From Parvibaculum sp. (GTDB taxonomy: Bacteria; Pseudomonadota; Alphaproteobacteria; Parvibaculales; Parvibaculaceae): a stretch of 64,000 nucleotides of DNA. A program made the translations under genes and the position numbers. Positions 1-9,746 of this stretch are shown here, one piece after another. The stretch is from positions 457,392-521,391 of the forward strand of contig NZNS01000010.1 in NCBI GenBank assembly GCA_002694985.1. The letters run 5' to 3'. Every line of letters starts with the position of its first letter. Positions within the stretch are counted from its first letter, which is position 1. The notes under the pieces were generated by a model, which searched no databases, was not told where the DNA came from, and was given only the letters and a program-made list of their open reading frames with translations.

Positions 1-1
1 C

Positions 2-640
2 TTCGCCTATCGGAACTTCGCGGTGGGAACGACCTATTCGAAGACGGAGACGATCCAGACGGCGCTTTTCGGCATCATCGTGCTGGGTGACCATCTCAGC
101 CTCGGCGCTTTCGCGGCAATCCTTATTTCGCTTGCGGGCGTCGTCGCCATTTCCATTGCACAGTCCCACCTCACGCTGGGCACTTTCTGGCGCTCGCTCG
201 GCGACCGCCCGATGCTGATGGGAATTGGGTCGGGCGCATGCTACGGCATCGCCGCCGTCTGCTACCGCGCGGCATCGCTGTCACTGGAGGAACCGGATTT
301 CCTTCTCTCAGCAGGCTACACACTCGCCACTGTCCTTCTCATTCAGACTGCAGCCATGACCATCTGGCTTTATCTGCGCCATCGCAACGAGCTCGCCGCC
401 TCGTTTCGCACATGGCGCATCGGCAGCCTTGTCGGCCTCGCTGGCGCACTTGCGTCGATGGGCTGGTTCACGGCGATGACGATCCAGAATGCGGCCTATG
501 TGCGCGCACTCGGCCAGATCGAACTCGTCTTCACCTTTGCCTCCTCGCACTTTCTTTTTCGTGAGAAAACGAATGCCCTCGAACTCACAGGCATAGGGCT
601 CGTGATCGGCGGTATCCTGCTGCTTATTTTTGTTCGCTAG
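2..640 (+). CDS. EamA/DMT-family transporter, C-terminal part (5' end outside window)
   Basis: The open frame enters from the left edge, so the true start is not visible; 212 residues are seen. It is a chain of hydrophobic helices ending in a TM helix rich in G, I and L (final residues LLIFVR). The visible part begins inside the first EamA repeat (YSKTETIQTALFGII), passes a polar linker near residues 55-65 and continues through the second repeat. EamA/DMT proteins are ten-helix inner-membrane exporters of small metabolites or drugs. The substrate cannot be told from sequence. Confidence in the family is high; the specific role is unknown. Confidence 0.8.
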   Translation, partial: FAYRNFAVGTTYSKTETIQTALFGIIVLGDHLSLGAFAAILISLAGVVAISIAQSHLTLGTFWRSLGDRPMLMGIGSGACYGIAAVCYRAASLSLEEPDFLLSAGYTLATVLLIQTAAMTIWLYLRHRNELAASFRTWRIGSLVGLAGALASMGWFTAMTIQNAAYVRALGQIELVFTFASSHFLFREKTNALELTGIGLVIGGILLLIFVR

Positions 641-1297
641 GGTTTGTGCCCCTCGTCCCGGGGCACGGCTTGCGCCGGCCCCGGGAATTAGGTGGCCGCG
701 GAAAGCCGAGCTGCCGCAGCGTGGGGGGCAAGGGGTCGCTGGCAACTCTTCCGCCACCACCGCCGGACGCGCTGGAAGTGCGCGCCGAGGTGGGTGCCGG
801 GTGCGAATGCCATGGTGGTAAGGGACGCTCCACCGCGAACATTCGCATCTGACAGTTAGTCTTTATCAGCCTGGAACAGCTATCTGATTTTGTCCGGGGG
901 GCTATGGGGCATCAGACCGGACGCAACCCGACATAACGACAATAGAACAGAGACCCCTTCCAGAAAAGAAGATTCGTCCGTAGACGCACGATTCTATCCA
1001 GCCTGTCCCGATGCGGCACAAACTCCGATACACGACGTTATAAATGCCTTCAAAATGTACGTTCTCTAATGGCGAACATCATCCGTCATAGTCGTGCGGT
1101 GTATGACGCCGGCCCGCGGAGAATATCTGCCGGCAAAGATTTAGAGAGGTCGAGGCCAGTAATTTCCGCCCCGAAACAGCTCTCTTTCGGTCTCACATGA
1201 ATTTGTCTCGACCGCATAGCGCTCTACGACACGGCTTTTCCTCCCTGCTCTGTTTGCCGGGCTTTGAGGAAAGCGTGCTATATCGCGGAGAGTTGCT
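641..1297. other. 657-bp intergenic region, GC-rich and structured in its first 210 bases
   Basis: No convincing protein gene is seen. Bases 641-850 are very GC-rich and can fold: a hairpin at 646-666 (GTGCCCC pairs with GGGGCAC) and a two-tier stem at 802-847 (outer TGCGAATG with CATTCGCA, inner GGTGG with CCACC). Bases 685-745 recall scattered cobalamin-riboswitch words (GGGAA, GGTG, GCTGCCGCA), but the B12 box is missing and no plus-strand gene follows. It may encode an unrecognised small RNA. The rest (850-1297) is ordinary, lower-GC spacer ahead of the 3' end of the convergent dioxygenase gene. Confidence 0.35.
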
Positions 1298-2137
1298 CTA
1301 CTGAAGCGCTACACCGCCAATCGTGATGCGGTGCATCAGGCGCTTTTCACCGTGATAGTCGTTCACCGCAAAATGCCACGTCGCGCGATTGTCCCAGAAG
1401 GCGACCGAGCCTTCACGCCACTCGAACCGGCAGGTGAATTCCGGGCTTACGGCATGGGCATACAGATAGTCCAGGAGGGGTTTGCTCTCCGCCCACGTCC
1501 AGCCCTCGAAATGGGTCGTGAAGGCGGCATTTACGTAAAGCGCCTTCCGCCCGCTCAGCGGATGCGTGATGACGACCGGGTGTACCGCCTCGCCGACCAT
1601 GTTCTCGCCCTTGAAGCCCGAAGCCTGATCGCTGGACTTGTAGGCACCCGCGGCACCGAAAACATGTGCGTTCGAATGCACGGCCTTCAAGCCTTCGAGC
1701 GTTTTCTTGAGCCCATCCGACAGGCCCTCATAGGCTTTGTACATATCGGCGAAGAGCGTATCGCCGCCTGTCTCCGGCAATTCCCGGGCAACAAGGATTG
1801 ACCCCATCGCAGGCGCGGCATCATAGGAATGGTCGGTGTGCCAGCCGCCGCCGATATTCACCTTCTGCTCCTTCTCCTTCCGCACTTCTGCAATTTCGGG
1901 GTATTCGCCATTAGCGGGGAAGAACTTGTTGATTTCGATCTCACCCAAGCGGCGCGCAAAGGCAATGTGTTCTTCTGGCGTCAGCGTCTGGTCACGGAAA
2001 AAGATCACGCCATGATCGCGATAGGCTGCGCGGATTGTCTCCATGCCACTATTGCCTGGATTGGCGAGATCGACGCCGAGCACCTCAGCTCCGCAACCGG
2101 GTGTGACCTTCCTGATGGTTGCCGTCTGGCGTTCCAT
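1298..2137 (-). CDS. TauD/TfdA-family Fe(II)/2-oxoglutarate dioxygenase
   Basis: The 279-residue product has the length of TauD. It shows the iron-binding facial triad H100-x-D102 (GGWHTDHSY) and distal H255 (NRATWHFA), plus R266 and R270 near the C terminus (KRLMHR) that hold 2-oxoglutarate and the substrate acid in TauD. The family oxidises taurine, alkyl sulfates or aryloxy acids in the cytoplasm. By eye the sulfonate-contacting His70 of E. coli TauD is an Asn here, so the substrate may differ. The ATG at 2137 follows a good GGGAGGAAAA ribosome site; longer upstream starts lack one. It is transcribed divergently from a Crp/Fnr gene across a palindrome, which suggests control by that regulator. 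Confidence 0.85.
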   Translation of the reverse strand: MERQTATIRKVTPGCGAEVLGVDLANPGNSGMETIRAAYRDHGVIFFRDQTLTPEEHIAFARRLGEIEINKFFPANGEYPEIAEVRKEKEQKVNIGGGWHTDHSYDAAPAMGSILVARELPETGGDTLFADMYKAYEGLSDGLKKTLEGLKAVHSNAHVFGAAGAYKSSDQASGFKGENMVGEAVHPVVITHPLSGRKALYVNAAFTTHFEGWTWAESKPLLDYLYAHAVSPEFTCRFEWREGSVAFWDNRATWHFAVNDYHGEKRLMHRITIGGVALQ

Positions 2138-2191
2138 GATTTTCCTCCCGTGGCATTTCCTCCCTTGAGAATATGTCCGGCCGAGCGCAAC

Positions 2192-2211
2192 ATTGTCACC
2201 TAGGTAACAAT
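2192..2211. promoter_or_regulatory. Palindromic operator candidate between dioxygenase and Crp/Fnr genes
   Basis: ATTGTCACCTAGGTAACAAT is a 20-bp inverted repeat in which nine of ten base pairs match. It lies midway in the 85-bp gap between two divergent starts (2137 and 2223). Crp/Fnr dimers bind two-fold symmetric sites of about this size, so autoregulation and control of the dioxygenase are likely. The half-site differs from classic CRP (TGTGA) and FNR (TTGAT) boxes. Confidence 0.55.
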
Positions 2212-2222
2212 TCAGAAAATCC

Positions 2223-2924
2223 ATGCGATCAAATTCAGATCGGCAACGGATTGCCGAAACTTTCAGCAAAAACGGATGGTTCTCCCGCTGCCCGGCAAGG
2301 TTGCGAGAAGCGATAGCCTCCCATGCCCAAATCACGCCGGCAGAGACAGGACACTGGATCTACGACACAGGCGACGAGGCGCACGGCCTTTACGGTGTCC
2401 TTTCCGGATCGGTCAAGACCCATGTCTTGCTCGATAATGGCGAAAGCGTACCGATCAGCATCTCAGGGCCCGGCACAGTTTTTGGTTATGCGGCGCAGGT
2501 GCTCGGAGGGCGGCGTGTAACAACCGCCATTGCGAGGGAGCGCTCCGAGGTCATCTTCATTCCGCAGCACGCTCTGGCTGCCATTGTGCAAGACATGCCG
2601 GAACTCTGGCTGCATTTCGCAGAACTGGCGACAGAACAGCTTGTGTGGGCCGCGCGCGCCTATGCGGAACGCCTGCGGCTTCCCCCACGCGCCCAGATCG
2701 CAAGCCGCCTCTACCTTTATACGTTCCCGTGGGGCGAGGGCGGTCCTGCGGTCCTTCCCATCACCCAGAACGAGCTATCGGAGCTGACCGGCTTTTCACG
2801 AAAAACCGTAAACCTCATTCTGAGAGACCTCGAAGAACACAAGCTTATCGAAACCGGCTATCGCCACATCAACGTCATCGATCCGGCAGGCTTGCAACGG
2901 GTTGCCCTGGCACCCACCGAATAA
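2223..2924 (+). CDS. Crp/Fnr-family transcriptional regulator
   Basis: The 233-residue protein has an N-terminal cyclic-nucleotide-type beta roll (about residues 25-130, with GLYGVLSGSVKTH and GPGTVFGYAAQVLGG), a long dimer helix, and a C-terminal winged helix whose recognition segment reads ITQNELSELTGFSRKTVN (about residues 180-200). There is no N-terminal Cys cluster of the FNR type, so an oxygen-sensing iron-sulfur cluster is unlikely. Its divergent placement beside the TauD-like gene, with a palindrome between them, suggests a local regulator of that gene. The effector is unknown. A strong bidirectional terminator follows the stop. Confidence 0.85.
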   Translation: MRSNSDRQRIAETFSKNGWFSRCPARLREAIASHAQITPAETGHWIYDTGDEAHGLYGVLSGSVKTHVLLDNGESVPISISGPGTVFGYAAQVLGGRRVTTAIARERSEVIFIPQHALAAIVQDMPELWLHFAELATEQLVWAARAYAERLRLPPRAQIASRLYLYTFPWGEGGPAVLPITQNELSELTGFSRKTVNLILRDLEEHKLIETGYRHINVIDPAGLQRVALAPTE

Positions 2925-2926
2925 AA

Positions 2927-2954
2927 AAGCCCGCACCGTTTCCGGTGCGGGCTT
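2927..2954. terminator. Bidirectional rho-independent terminator
   Basis: A perfect 12-bp stem (AAGCCCGCACCG with its complement) closes a TTTC loop. An A-run precedes it and a short T-rich stretch follows. It sits between the 3' ends of the convergent Crp/Fnr and nitronate monooxygenase genes and can serve both. Confidence 0.85.
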
Positions 2955-2975
2955 CTCGTCATTTGTTTCTTGCGA

Positions 2976-3986
<1,011 letters not shown>

Positions 3987-4199
3987 TCAATGAAGTCCGG
4001 CCTCTTCGGGACCGTCTCCGTCAATTCGCCGATGCGAAAAGTTCTAGCAGATGCGCCGAGCCGATTGCACGTCGCGAATCCACTGCAAACATTGGAAAGT
4101 GCCCTCCCGCAGCGTCGTCCAACGCTTCCCAAATGCTTGAAATAACGGGAAAACCGGCGCACTCTGCCGATCCAAGATCAAACATCAGATTGTTCAAGC

Positions 4200-5111
4200 A
4201 TGAACAACGACGCCAATTGGGACGCCTACCGGATTTTCCTCGCGGTAGTGGATACGCAAAGCCTTTCCGGCGCTGGCCGGCGGCTGAAGCTGAGCCATGC
4301 CACGGTGGGGCGTCATATAGCGACGCTTGAGAAACGCCTCGGCGCGAAGCTCTTCGTGCGCGAGCCGACCGGATATGCGCTGACCGGCGCGGGCGAGCGG
4401 CTGCGCGCGGAAGTGGAACCGATGTCGCTTGCCGCCGAGCGCGCGCTCCACGCTGCCCTCGGTGCAGATGGCGAGGCACAGGGGCTTGTCCGTGTCGCCA
4501 TTCCCCACAGCCTCGCCTCCTACTGGTTCATGCCCTACCTCGCCGAATTCCAAAGCCGCCATCCGGGCATCGAAATCGAGATCGTGAACGAGGTGACGCA
4601 GGTTTCGGTGAAGCGGCGCGATGCCGACATCGTGATCCGCCCCTACGGGCCTGGCCGTGAGAATGTCGTTGGCCGCAAGATCGGCCGCATCGGCGTCGGC
4701 TTCTATGCGTCGCGCTCTTACGCCGAACAGTTCGGTCTGCCTTCGAAGCGCGAAGAGTGGAAGGATCACAGCATCGTGGGCTTCGGTGGCCGCGCAGCGG
4801 AAGTGGAGCTTGCGGACTGGCTCGCCCATGTGACGCAGGGCGCGCGCGTTGCGTTGCGCTGCTTCTCGGACGCTGATCTCGTGCAAGCCGTGCGCGCGGG
4901 CGTGGGCATTTCCACGCTCGTCTGCCTTACCGGCGACCATTACGCCGATCTTATCCGCATCGCGCCGCAAAAGCTGGCGAACGGTACGGAAATGTGGCTC
5001 CTCGCCCATCCTGACCTGCGCGACACGGCGCCTGTGCGCGCAGTCATCGACTTCCTTGGCGAGAAGGCAAAGATCGACCGCGACCGCCTGTCGGGCCGCA
5101 ACGCGGGCTGA
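4200..5111 (+). CDS. LysR-family transcriptional regulator
   Basis: The 303-residue protein starts with a LysR winged helix-turn-helix (residues about 8-65: DAYRIFLAVVDTQSLSGAGR, then HATVGRHIATLEKRLG). An effector-binding periplasmic-protein-like domain follows from about residue 95. It lies between two nitronate monooxygenase genes, one divergent and one downstream on the same strand (93 bp gap), so it probably controls one or both. The 225-bp region 3975-4199 upstream holds the divergent promoters; I saw no clear operator in it. The inducer is unknown. Confidence 0.85.
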   Translation: MNNDANWDAYRIFLAVVDTQSLSGAGRRLKLSHATVGRHIATLEKRLGAKLFVREPTGYALTGAGERLRAEVEPMSLAAERALHAALGADGEAQGLVRVAIPHSLASYWFMPYLAEFQSRHPGIEIEIVNEVTQVSVKRRDADIVIRPYGPGRENVVGRKIGRIGVGFYASRSYAEQFGLPSKREEWKDHSIVGFGGRAAEVELADWLAHVTQGARVALRCFSDADLVQAVRAGVGISTLVCLTGDHYADLIRIAPQKLANGTEMWLLAHPDLRDTAPVRAVIDFLGEKAKIDRDRLSGRNAG

Positions 5112-5203
5112 ACGTTCGCGAACACCGGCATTCGCACCCCTGAACAAGCAGCATTTGGCATTCCACGCCATTATGCGCGCGACAAAATTCCGGAGGAAAA
5201 TCC

Positions 5204-6211
5204 ATGGCCCTGCCCGATATCCTGAAAGACAAACTCGAAGTGCCGGTCATCGGCTCACCGCTTTTTATCGTGTCCGGCCCCGAGCTTGTAATCGCCCAGT
5301 GCAAGGCAGGCATCGTCGGCTCCTTCCCTGCACTCAACGCGCGCCCCGCACATGTGCTGGAAGAGTGGATCACGCGGATCAAAGGCGAGCTCGGCGAATA
5401 TCAGGCAAAGCATCCCGAAAAGAAGGTTGCACCTTTCGCGGTCAACCAGATCTGCCACGCCTCGAACGACCGTCTCGCGCATGACATAGATATCTGCACG
5501 AAGCTCGAAGTGCCGATCGTCATCACCTCGCTCCGCCCGCCCGCCGAAGTGATTACCGCAGCACATTCCTACGGTGGCAAGGTGTTCCACGATGTTATCA
5601 ATGTGAAGCATGCGAAGAAGGCGGCGGAACAGGGCGTGGACGGGTTGATCCTCGTCTGCGCCGGTGCGGGCGGCCATGCGGGCACGCTCTCTCCTTTCGC
5701 GCTTGTACGTGAAGTGAAGCAGTGGTTCGACGGTACGGTCATTCTTTCAGGTGCGCTGTCGGACGGCTGGGGTATCGCGGGCGCGCTCGCGATGGGTGCA
5801 GACCTCGCCTATATGGGAACGCGCTTCATCGCCACGGCGGAAGCAAACGCCGATCAGGCGTACAAGGATCATCTGATCAAATATGCCGCTGAAGACATCG
5901 TCTACAGCAACCTCTTCACAGGTGTGCATGGCAACTATCTCGCCCCCTCCGTTGCCGCTGCTGGTCTCGACCCGAACAATCTGCCGGAGGCCGACAAGTC
6001 GAAGATGAATTTCGGTTCGGGCGGCAACATGAAGCAGAAGGCGTGGAAGGACATATGGGGTTCGGGTCAGGGTATTGGCCAGATCGCCGACGCACCGCCT
6101 GTCGCCGAACTCGTTGACCGGCTGAAGCGCGAATATACTCAGGCCTGCCGCGAATTTGCCGCGCGCATGCCCGCCGAGGCGTTGACTGCGGCGAAGGCCG
6201 CCGCCGAGTAA
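5204..6211 (+). CDS. Nitronate monooxygenase family protein (second copy)
   Basis: The 335-residue TIM-barrel flavoprotein carries the family signature CAGAGGHAG, with the catalytic His, and the FMN-binding run ILSGALSDGWGIAGAL ending in MGTRF. It differs from the copy at 2976-3974 in its N terminus (MALPDILKDKLEVPVIG) and in a long C-terminal tail, so it belongs to another subclass. GGAGGAAAATCC before the ATG is a strong ribosome site. A terminator follows. Role: flavin-dependent oxidation of nitronates or an uncharacterised substrate in the cytoplasm. Confidence 0.82.
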   Translation: MALPDILKDKLEVPVIGSPLFIVSGPELVIAQCKAGIVGSFPALNARPAHVLEEWITRIKGELGEYQAKHPEKKVAPFAVNQICHASNDRLAHDIDICTKLEVPIVITSLRPPAEVITAAHSYGGKVFHDVINVKHAKKAAEQGVDGLILVCAGAGGHAGTLSPFALVREVKQWFDGTVILSGALSDGWGIAGALAMGADLAYMGTRFIATAEANADQAYKDHLIKYAAEDIVYSNLFTGVHGNYLAPSVAAAGLDPNNLPEADKSKMNFGSGGNMKQKAWKDIWGSGQGIGQIADAPPVAELVDRLKREYTQACREFAARMPAEALTAAKAAAE

Positions 6212-6231
6212 GTCTTGCGACAGAAAGAATA

Positions 6232-6263
6232 AAAGGGCGGCGGGACAAATCCCGTCGCCCTTT
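6232..6263. terminator. Rho-independent terminator
   Basis: A 14-bp stem (AAAGGGCGGCGGGA with TCCCGTCGCCCTTT, one G-T pair) closes a CAAA loop and runs into CTGTTTG. It serves the upstream monooxygenase gene and, on the other strand, the small membrane ORF ending at 6284. Confidence 0.85.
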
Positions 6264-6283
6264 CTGTTTGAGCGCCCGTCCAA

Positions 6284-6394
6284 TCAGGCGATGTAGCGCT
6301 CGAATGTCAGGTTCAGAAGGCCGAGCGCGTAGAAGGTGAGCGCGGAAGCGGCGAAAGCGCGGAAGATGTACTCGATACGATTTTCGATTTTCAT
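6284..6394 (-). CDS. 36-residue small membrane protein, translationally coupled
   Basis: The ATG overlaps the stop of the upstream epimerase gene as TGATG, the classic arrangement for translational coupling. The product begins MKIENRIEYIFRAFAASALT, then a hydrophobic FYALGLLNLTF stretch and ends ERYIA. This gives a charged N terminus, one short membrane segment and a basic/acidic end. It is too short for usual gene callers. I do not recognise a family. Its role may be to anchor or assist the neighbouring NAD-binding protein, which is inference from the overlap only. Confidence 0.6.
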   Translation of the reverse strand: MKIENRIEYIFRAFAASALTFYALGLLNLTFERYIA

Positions 6395-7416
6395 CAGACC
6401 GATCCTTTTGCGATGAGGGAAGGCGAGGCATAGCCCGTTTCTGCCGGCGCGGGTTCGATGCAGCCAAGTTCGGCGAGGGCCGATCTCACGGCGACATCGA
6501 GCGGGGTGTGGGGTTCGTGTCCCAGAAAATTCACGAGCTTCGAGTTGTCGAGACGGACCGGCTGTTTCCAGAGATAGCGCATCTCACGCATCTCCCTGAA
6601 CGTCTCAACGAAAGGTGATAGCAGCGTCAGCGCGAACCAGGGCAACCGCTTCACCGGCGCATCCGGCACGCGGGCGGCGAAGCGGATCGCATCCACCATC
6701 TCGATTCCCTGCTCCAGCCAGTGACCGCCAAAATTGAAAAGCGCAAACCGCGGCAGCTCGTCAGCGCGAAGGAGAAGCCGCGTCATCGTTTCCGCCATGT
6801 CAGGCAGATAGGCCCAGGCATGGCCGACGCGATACGGCCCCGGATAAGTGATTGAACGAACCTTCTTGCCCGGTTTCACGAGCCCTTGGGCAAACCAGTT
6901 GTTACCGGGCCTGACGCCGCCGAAGAAATCGCCAGCCCGCAGGATGATAACGGGCACGCCCTCCTCGGACGCCAAACGCAGACGCCGCTCCATCTCGACG
7001 CGAAGCTTGCCCTTCCGCGTTTTCGGATTCTGCGGTGTGTCCTCGCGGATCACAGGAAAGGCATCGGGACCGTAATTGTAGACCGTGCCCGGAAAGGCGA
7101 TCCGGGCGCCCACGGCTTTCGCTGCGGCAATCGTATTGTCGAGCATCGGCACAACAGTCCCCGCCCAATTGCGGTAGCCAGGCGGGTTCACCGCATGGAC
7201 GATCAGGTCCACCCCTTCTGCCGCTTCGCGAACCTCGTCTGCCTTCATGGCATCTCCCTTCACCCAGTCGATGAAGGGCATGGCTCTCATCTGCCGGGCA
7301 GCAGCCTCGGGATGCCTGTTGAGAGCACGTATCTGCCAGCCATGAGTACGCAGCGCATTGGCCATTTCGCCGCCGAAGCCGCCCGTTACGCCTAGAATAA
7401 GTGCTGTCGAAGCCAT
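6394..7416 (-). CDS. NAD(P)-dependent epimerase/dehydratase-like protein (extended SDR/atypical)
   Basis: The 340-residue protein opens with a Rossmann dinucleotide motif (ILGVTGGFGGEMA, residues about 6-18), contains VNPPGYRNWAG and GTVYNYGPDAFP typical of extended SDR proteins, and a late YLPDMAETMTRLL segment. The Tyr of VYNYG may be catalytic, but the classic YxxxK is not clear. The substrate is unknown. A LysR gene is divergent 97 bp away across an inverted repeat, implying regulation by it. The stop overlaps the start of a 36-residue membrane ORF. Confidence 0.75.
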   Translation of the reverse strand: MASTALILGVTGGFGGEMANALRTHGWQIRALNRHPEAAARQMRAMPFIDWVKGDAMKADEVREAAEGVDLIVHAVNPPGYRNWAGTVVPMLDNTIAAAKAVGARIAFPGTVYNYGPDAFPVIREDTPQNPKTRKGKLRVEMERRLRLASEEGVPVIILRAGDFFGGVRPGNNWFAQGLVKPGKKVRSITYPGPYRVGHAWAYLPDMAETMTRLLLRADELPRFALFNFGGHWLEQGIEMVDAIRFAARVPDAPVKRLPWFALTLLSPFVETFREMREMRYLWKQPVRLDNSKLVNFLGHEPHTPLDVAVRSALAELGCIEPAPAETGYASPSLIAKGSV

Positions 7417-7466
7417 GTTTCCGTCTCCAGTCGCCGTTTCGTTGACTGGAGAATGGTTTATTCATG

Positions 7467-7514
7467 TACGAATATGAATTGCCGAATATTTGCTATCTGA
7501 TATACATTTTCGTA
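7467..7514. promoter_or_regulatory. Inverted repeat in divergent LysR/epimerase promoter
   Basis: TACGAATATG at 7467-7476 is matched by CATTTTCGTA at 7505-7514, an inverted repeat with nine of ten bases paired and 28 bp between arms. The region is AT-rich, unlike its surroundings. LysR tetramers often contact such spaced sites in divergent promoters. The right arm touches the ATG of the LysR gene, so autorepression is plausible. Confidence 0.4.
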
Positions 7515-8443
7515 TGACTAACGCATCGCCGGGTTGGGAGCTCTACAGATCGTTCCTAGCGGTTGTCCGCGAGGGCAGCCTTTCGGGCGCTGCCCGGCTG
7601 CTCGGCCTCACCCAGCCCACGGTCGGCCGCCATGTGGATGCGCTGGAAGCCTCGCTGGGCGTCGGTCTCTTCACCCGCTCGCAGGGCGGGCTCGCTCCCA
7701 CGGAGGTTGCCCTCGCGCTCGTCCCCCACGCCGAGGCCATGGCCATGGCTGCAGAGGCGCTGCAGCGCGCGGCCTCCGGCGAGGCGGACGATGACCGCGG
7801 CACCATCCGCATCACGGCAAGCGAAATGATCGGCATGGAGGTTCTGCCGGCGATCCTCGCCCGCTTTCGTGAAAAACATCCCCGCATCGTGATCGAACTC
7901 GTGCTTTCCAACCGGACGGACGACCTCATCAGGCGGGAAGCCGATATTGCGATCCGCATGGTTCGGCCCACACAGACCTCGCTGGTCGCGAAAAAGGCCG
8001 GCGAGGTCAGAATTGGCATGCATGCCCACAAGAAGCTGATCGAGAAAATGGGCATGCCCACATCGCTCGATGAGATCGGCAACTATCCGATTATCGGCTT
8101 CGACCGCGAGTCCTCCATTCGACGGCTCAAGGAGCTCGAAGGTGTGCCGCTCACCCGCGAACTCTTTGCCTTTCGTTGCGACAGCGATATCGGGCAGTTC
8201 GCGGCACTGAAGGCCGGCTTCGGCTTCGGCATGTGCCAGTACCAGCTGGCCATGCGCCACCCCGATCTCGTGCCGATATTGAAGGGCCTCCTCCATTTCG
8301 ATCTGGATATCTGGATCACCATGCATGAAGACCTGAAGACGAGCCGCCGGATGCGCCTCATGTTCGATCATCTGGCGGAGGAGATGGCGGCCTATACGCG
8401 GCTTTCGCCCCGGGAACCCGCGGAAAGGCAAGGCCGCAAGTAA
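7514..8443 (+). CDS. LysR-family transcriptional regulator
   Basis: The 309-residue protein starts at the ATG 7514 ([18 protein letters not shown]). Residues 10-65 form the LysR winged helix ([20 protein letters not shown]) and a substrate-binding domain follows from about residue 90. It is divergent from the epimerase gene and lies 73 bp upstream of glutaryl-CoA dehydrogenase on the same strand, so it could regulate either neighbour. A LysR gene beside gcdH is a common arrangement in proteobacteria; the inducer is unknown here. Confidence 0.85.
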   Translation: MTNASPGWELYRSFLAVVREGSLSGAARLLGLTQPTVGRHVDALEASLGVGLFTRSQGGLAPTEVALALVPHAEAMAMAAEALQRAASGEADDDRGTIRITASEMIGMEVLPAILARFREKHPRIVIELVLSNRTDDLIRREADIAIRMVRPTQTSLVAKKAGEVRIGMHAHKKLIEKMGMPTSLDEIGNYPIIGFDRESSIRRLKELEGVPLTRELFAFRCDSDIGQFAALKAGFGFGMCQYQLAMRHPDLVPILKGLLHFDLDIWITMHEDLKTSRRMRLMFDHLAEEMAAYTRLSPREPAERQGRK

Positions 8444-8516
8444 GCGGTCGCCCGGCGCGCTCTCGCCTGCTATATCACTCGCAAACAAGCTTTCCCCTGC
8501 GTTTCGAGGATCCTTC

Positions 8517-9746
8517 ATGTCTCAAGCGGCCGAAACCAATCCCGCAAAGTCCGGCGAAAAGCCCAATCCGCCGCTCGCCTCCTTCAACTGGCAGGATCCG
8601 CTGCTTCTCGAAAGCCAGCTGACCGAGGAAGAGCGCATGGTGCGCGACAGCGCCCGCGCCTATTGCCAGGAAAAGCTGTTTCCCCGTGTGAAGGAAGCGA
8701 ACCGCAACGAGGTTTTCCATCGCGAGATCATGAACGAGATGGGCGCACAGGGCATGCTCGGCCTGACGCTGCCCGAGAAATATGGCTGCGCCGGTCTTTC
8801 CTATGTCTGCTATGGGCTCGCCGCTCGTGAGGTCGAATATGTCGACAGCGGTTATCGCTCGGCCATGAGTGTGCAGTCTTCGCTCGTCATGCATCCGATC
8901 CATGCCTATGGCAGCGATGTGCAGCGCGAGAAATATCTCCCGAAGCTCGCGACCGGCGAATGGGTCGGCTGCTTCGGCCTCACCGAGCCCGATCATGGTT
9001 CGGACCCCGGCTCCATGAAGACGCGCGCGAAAAAGGTCGATGGCGGCTATGTGCTGAACGGCGCAAAGATGTGGATCACCAACGCGCCGATCGCGGACCT
9101 CGCCGTGGTCTGGGCGAAGACTGACGATGACGTCATCCGCGGTTTCGTCGTCGAGCGCGGCTTCAAAGGCTTCGAGACGCCGAAGATCGAAGGCAAGTTC
9201 TCGCTGCGTGCTTCCATCACCGGCGAAATTTCGCTTCAGGATGTTTTCGTGCCGGATGAAAACATGTTGCCAAATGTGCGGGGCCTTGCCGGGCCCTTTG
9301 GCTGTCTCAACCGTGCGCGTTACGGCATTGCATGGGGCGCGATGGGCGCCGCAGAATTTTGCTGGCATGCCGCCCGCCAGTACACGCTGGACCGCACGCA
9401 ATTCGGTCGCCCGCTCGCCGCGAACCAGCTCATCCAGAAGAAACTTGCCGACATGCAGACCGAGATCACGCTCGGTCTTCAGGGCTGCCTGCAGCTCGGC
9501 CGCATGTTCGACGAGAACAAGGCCGCGCCCGCATCCATCTCACTCATGAAACGCAACAATTGCGGCAAGGCTCTCGATATCGCCCGCGTCGCGCGCGACA
9601 TGCATGGCGGCAACGGCGTCTCGGACGAATATCACGTCATCCGCCACGTCATGAACCTCGAAGCGGTAAACACCTATGAGGGCACGCATGACGTTCATGC
9701 GCTGATCCTCGGCCGCGAACAGACGGGTATTCAGGCGTTCTTCTGA
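8517..9746 (+). CDS. gcdH: Glutaryl-CoA dehydrogenase
   Basis: The 409-residue acyl-CoA dehydrogenase fold carries GCDH-specific words: [35 protein letters not shown], and the C-terminal [15 protein letters not shown], whose Glu is the catalytic base. GCDH oxidises and decarboxylates glutaryl-CoA to crotonyl-CoA in lysine, tryptophan and dicarboxylate breakdown, passing electrons to ETF. The length is normal for the family. Its last 16 bases overlap the 3' end of btaB on the other strand. Confidence 0.92.
   Translation: MSQAAETNPAKSGEKPNPPLASFNWQDPLLLESQLTEEERMVRDSARAYCQEKLFPRVKEANRNEVFHREIMNEMGAQGMLGLTLPEKYGCAGLSYVCYGLAAREVEYVDSGYRSAMSVQSSLVMHPIHAYGSDVQREKYLPKLATGEWVGCFGLTEPDHGSDPGSMKTRAKKVDGGYVLNGAKMWITNAPIADLAVVWAKTDDDVIRGFVVERGFKGFETPKIEGKFSLRASITGEISLQDVFVPDENMLPNVRGLAGPFGCLNRARYGIAWGAMGAAEFCWHAARQYTLDRTQFGRPLAANQLIQKKLADMQTEITLGLQGCLQLGRMFDENKAAPASISLMKRNNCGKALDIARVARDMHGGNGVSDEYHVIRHVMNLEAVNTYEGTHDVHALILGREQTGIQAFF

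Noticed and set aside
685..745. Possible second cobalamin riboswitch
   Set aside because: Only scattered words match; the B12 box and CCACTG block are absent and no plus-strand gene follows. Kept only as a structured region.
800..850. Possible RNase P RNA piece (GGTGGTAAGGG resembles a conserved stretch)
   Set aside because: The defining GAGGAAAGTCCGGG core and the other conserved blocks are missing.
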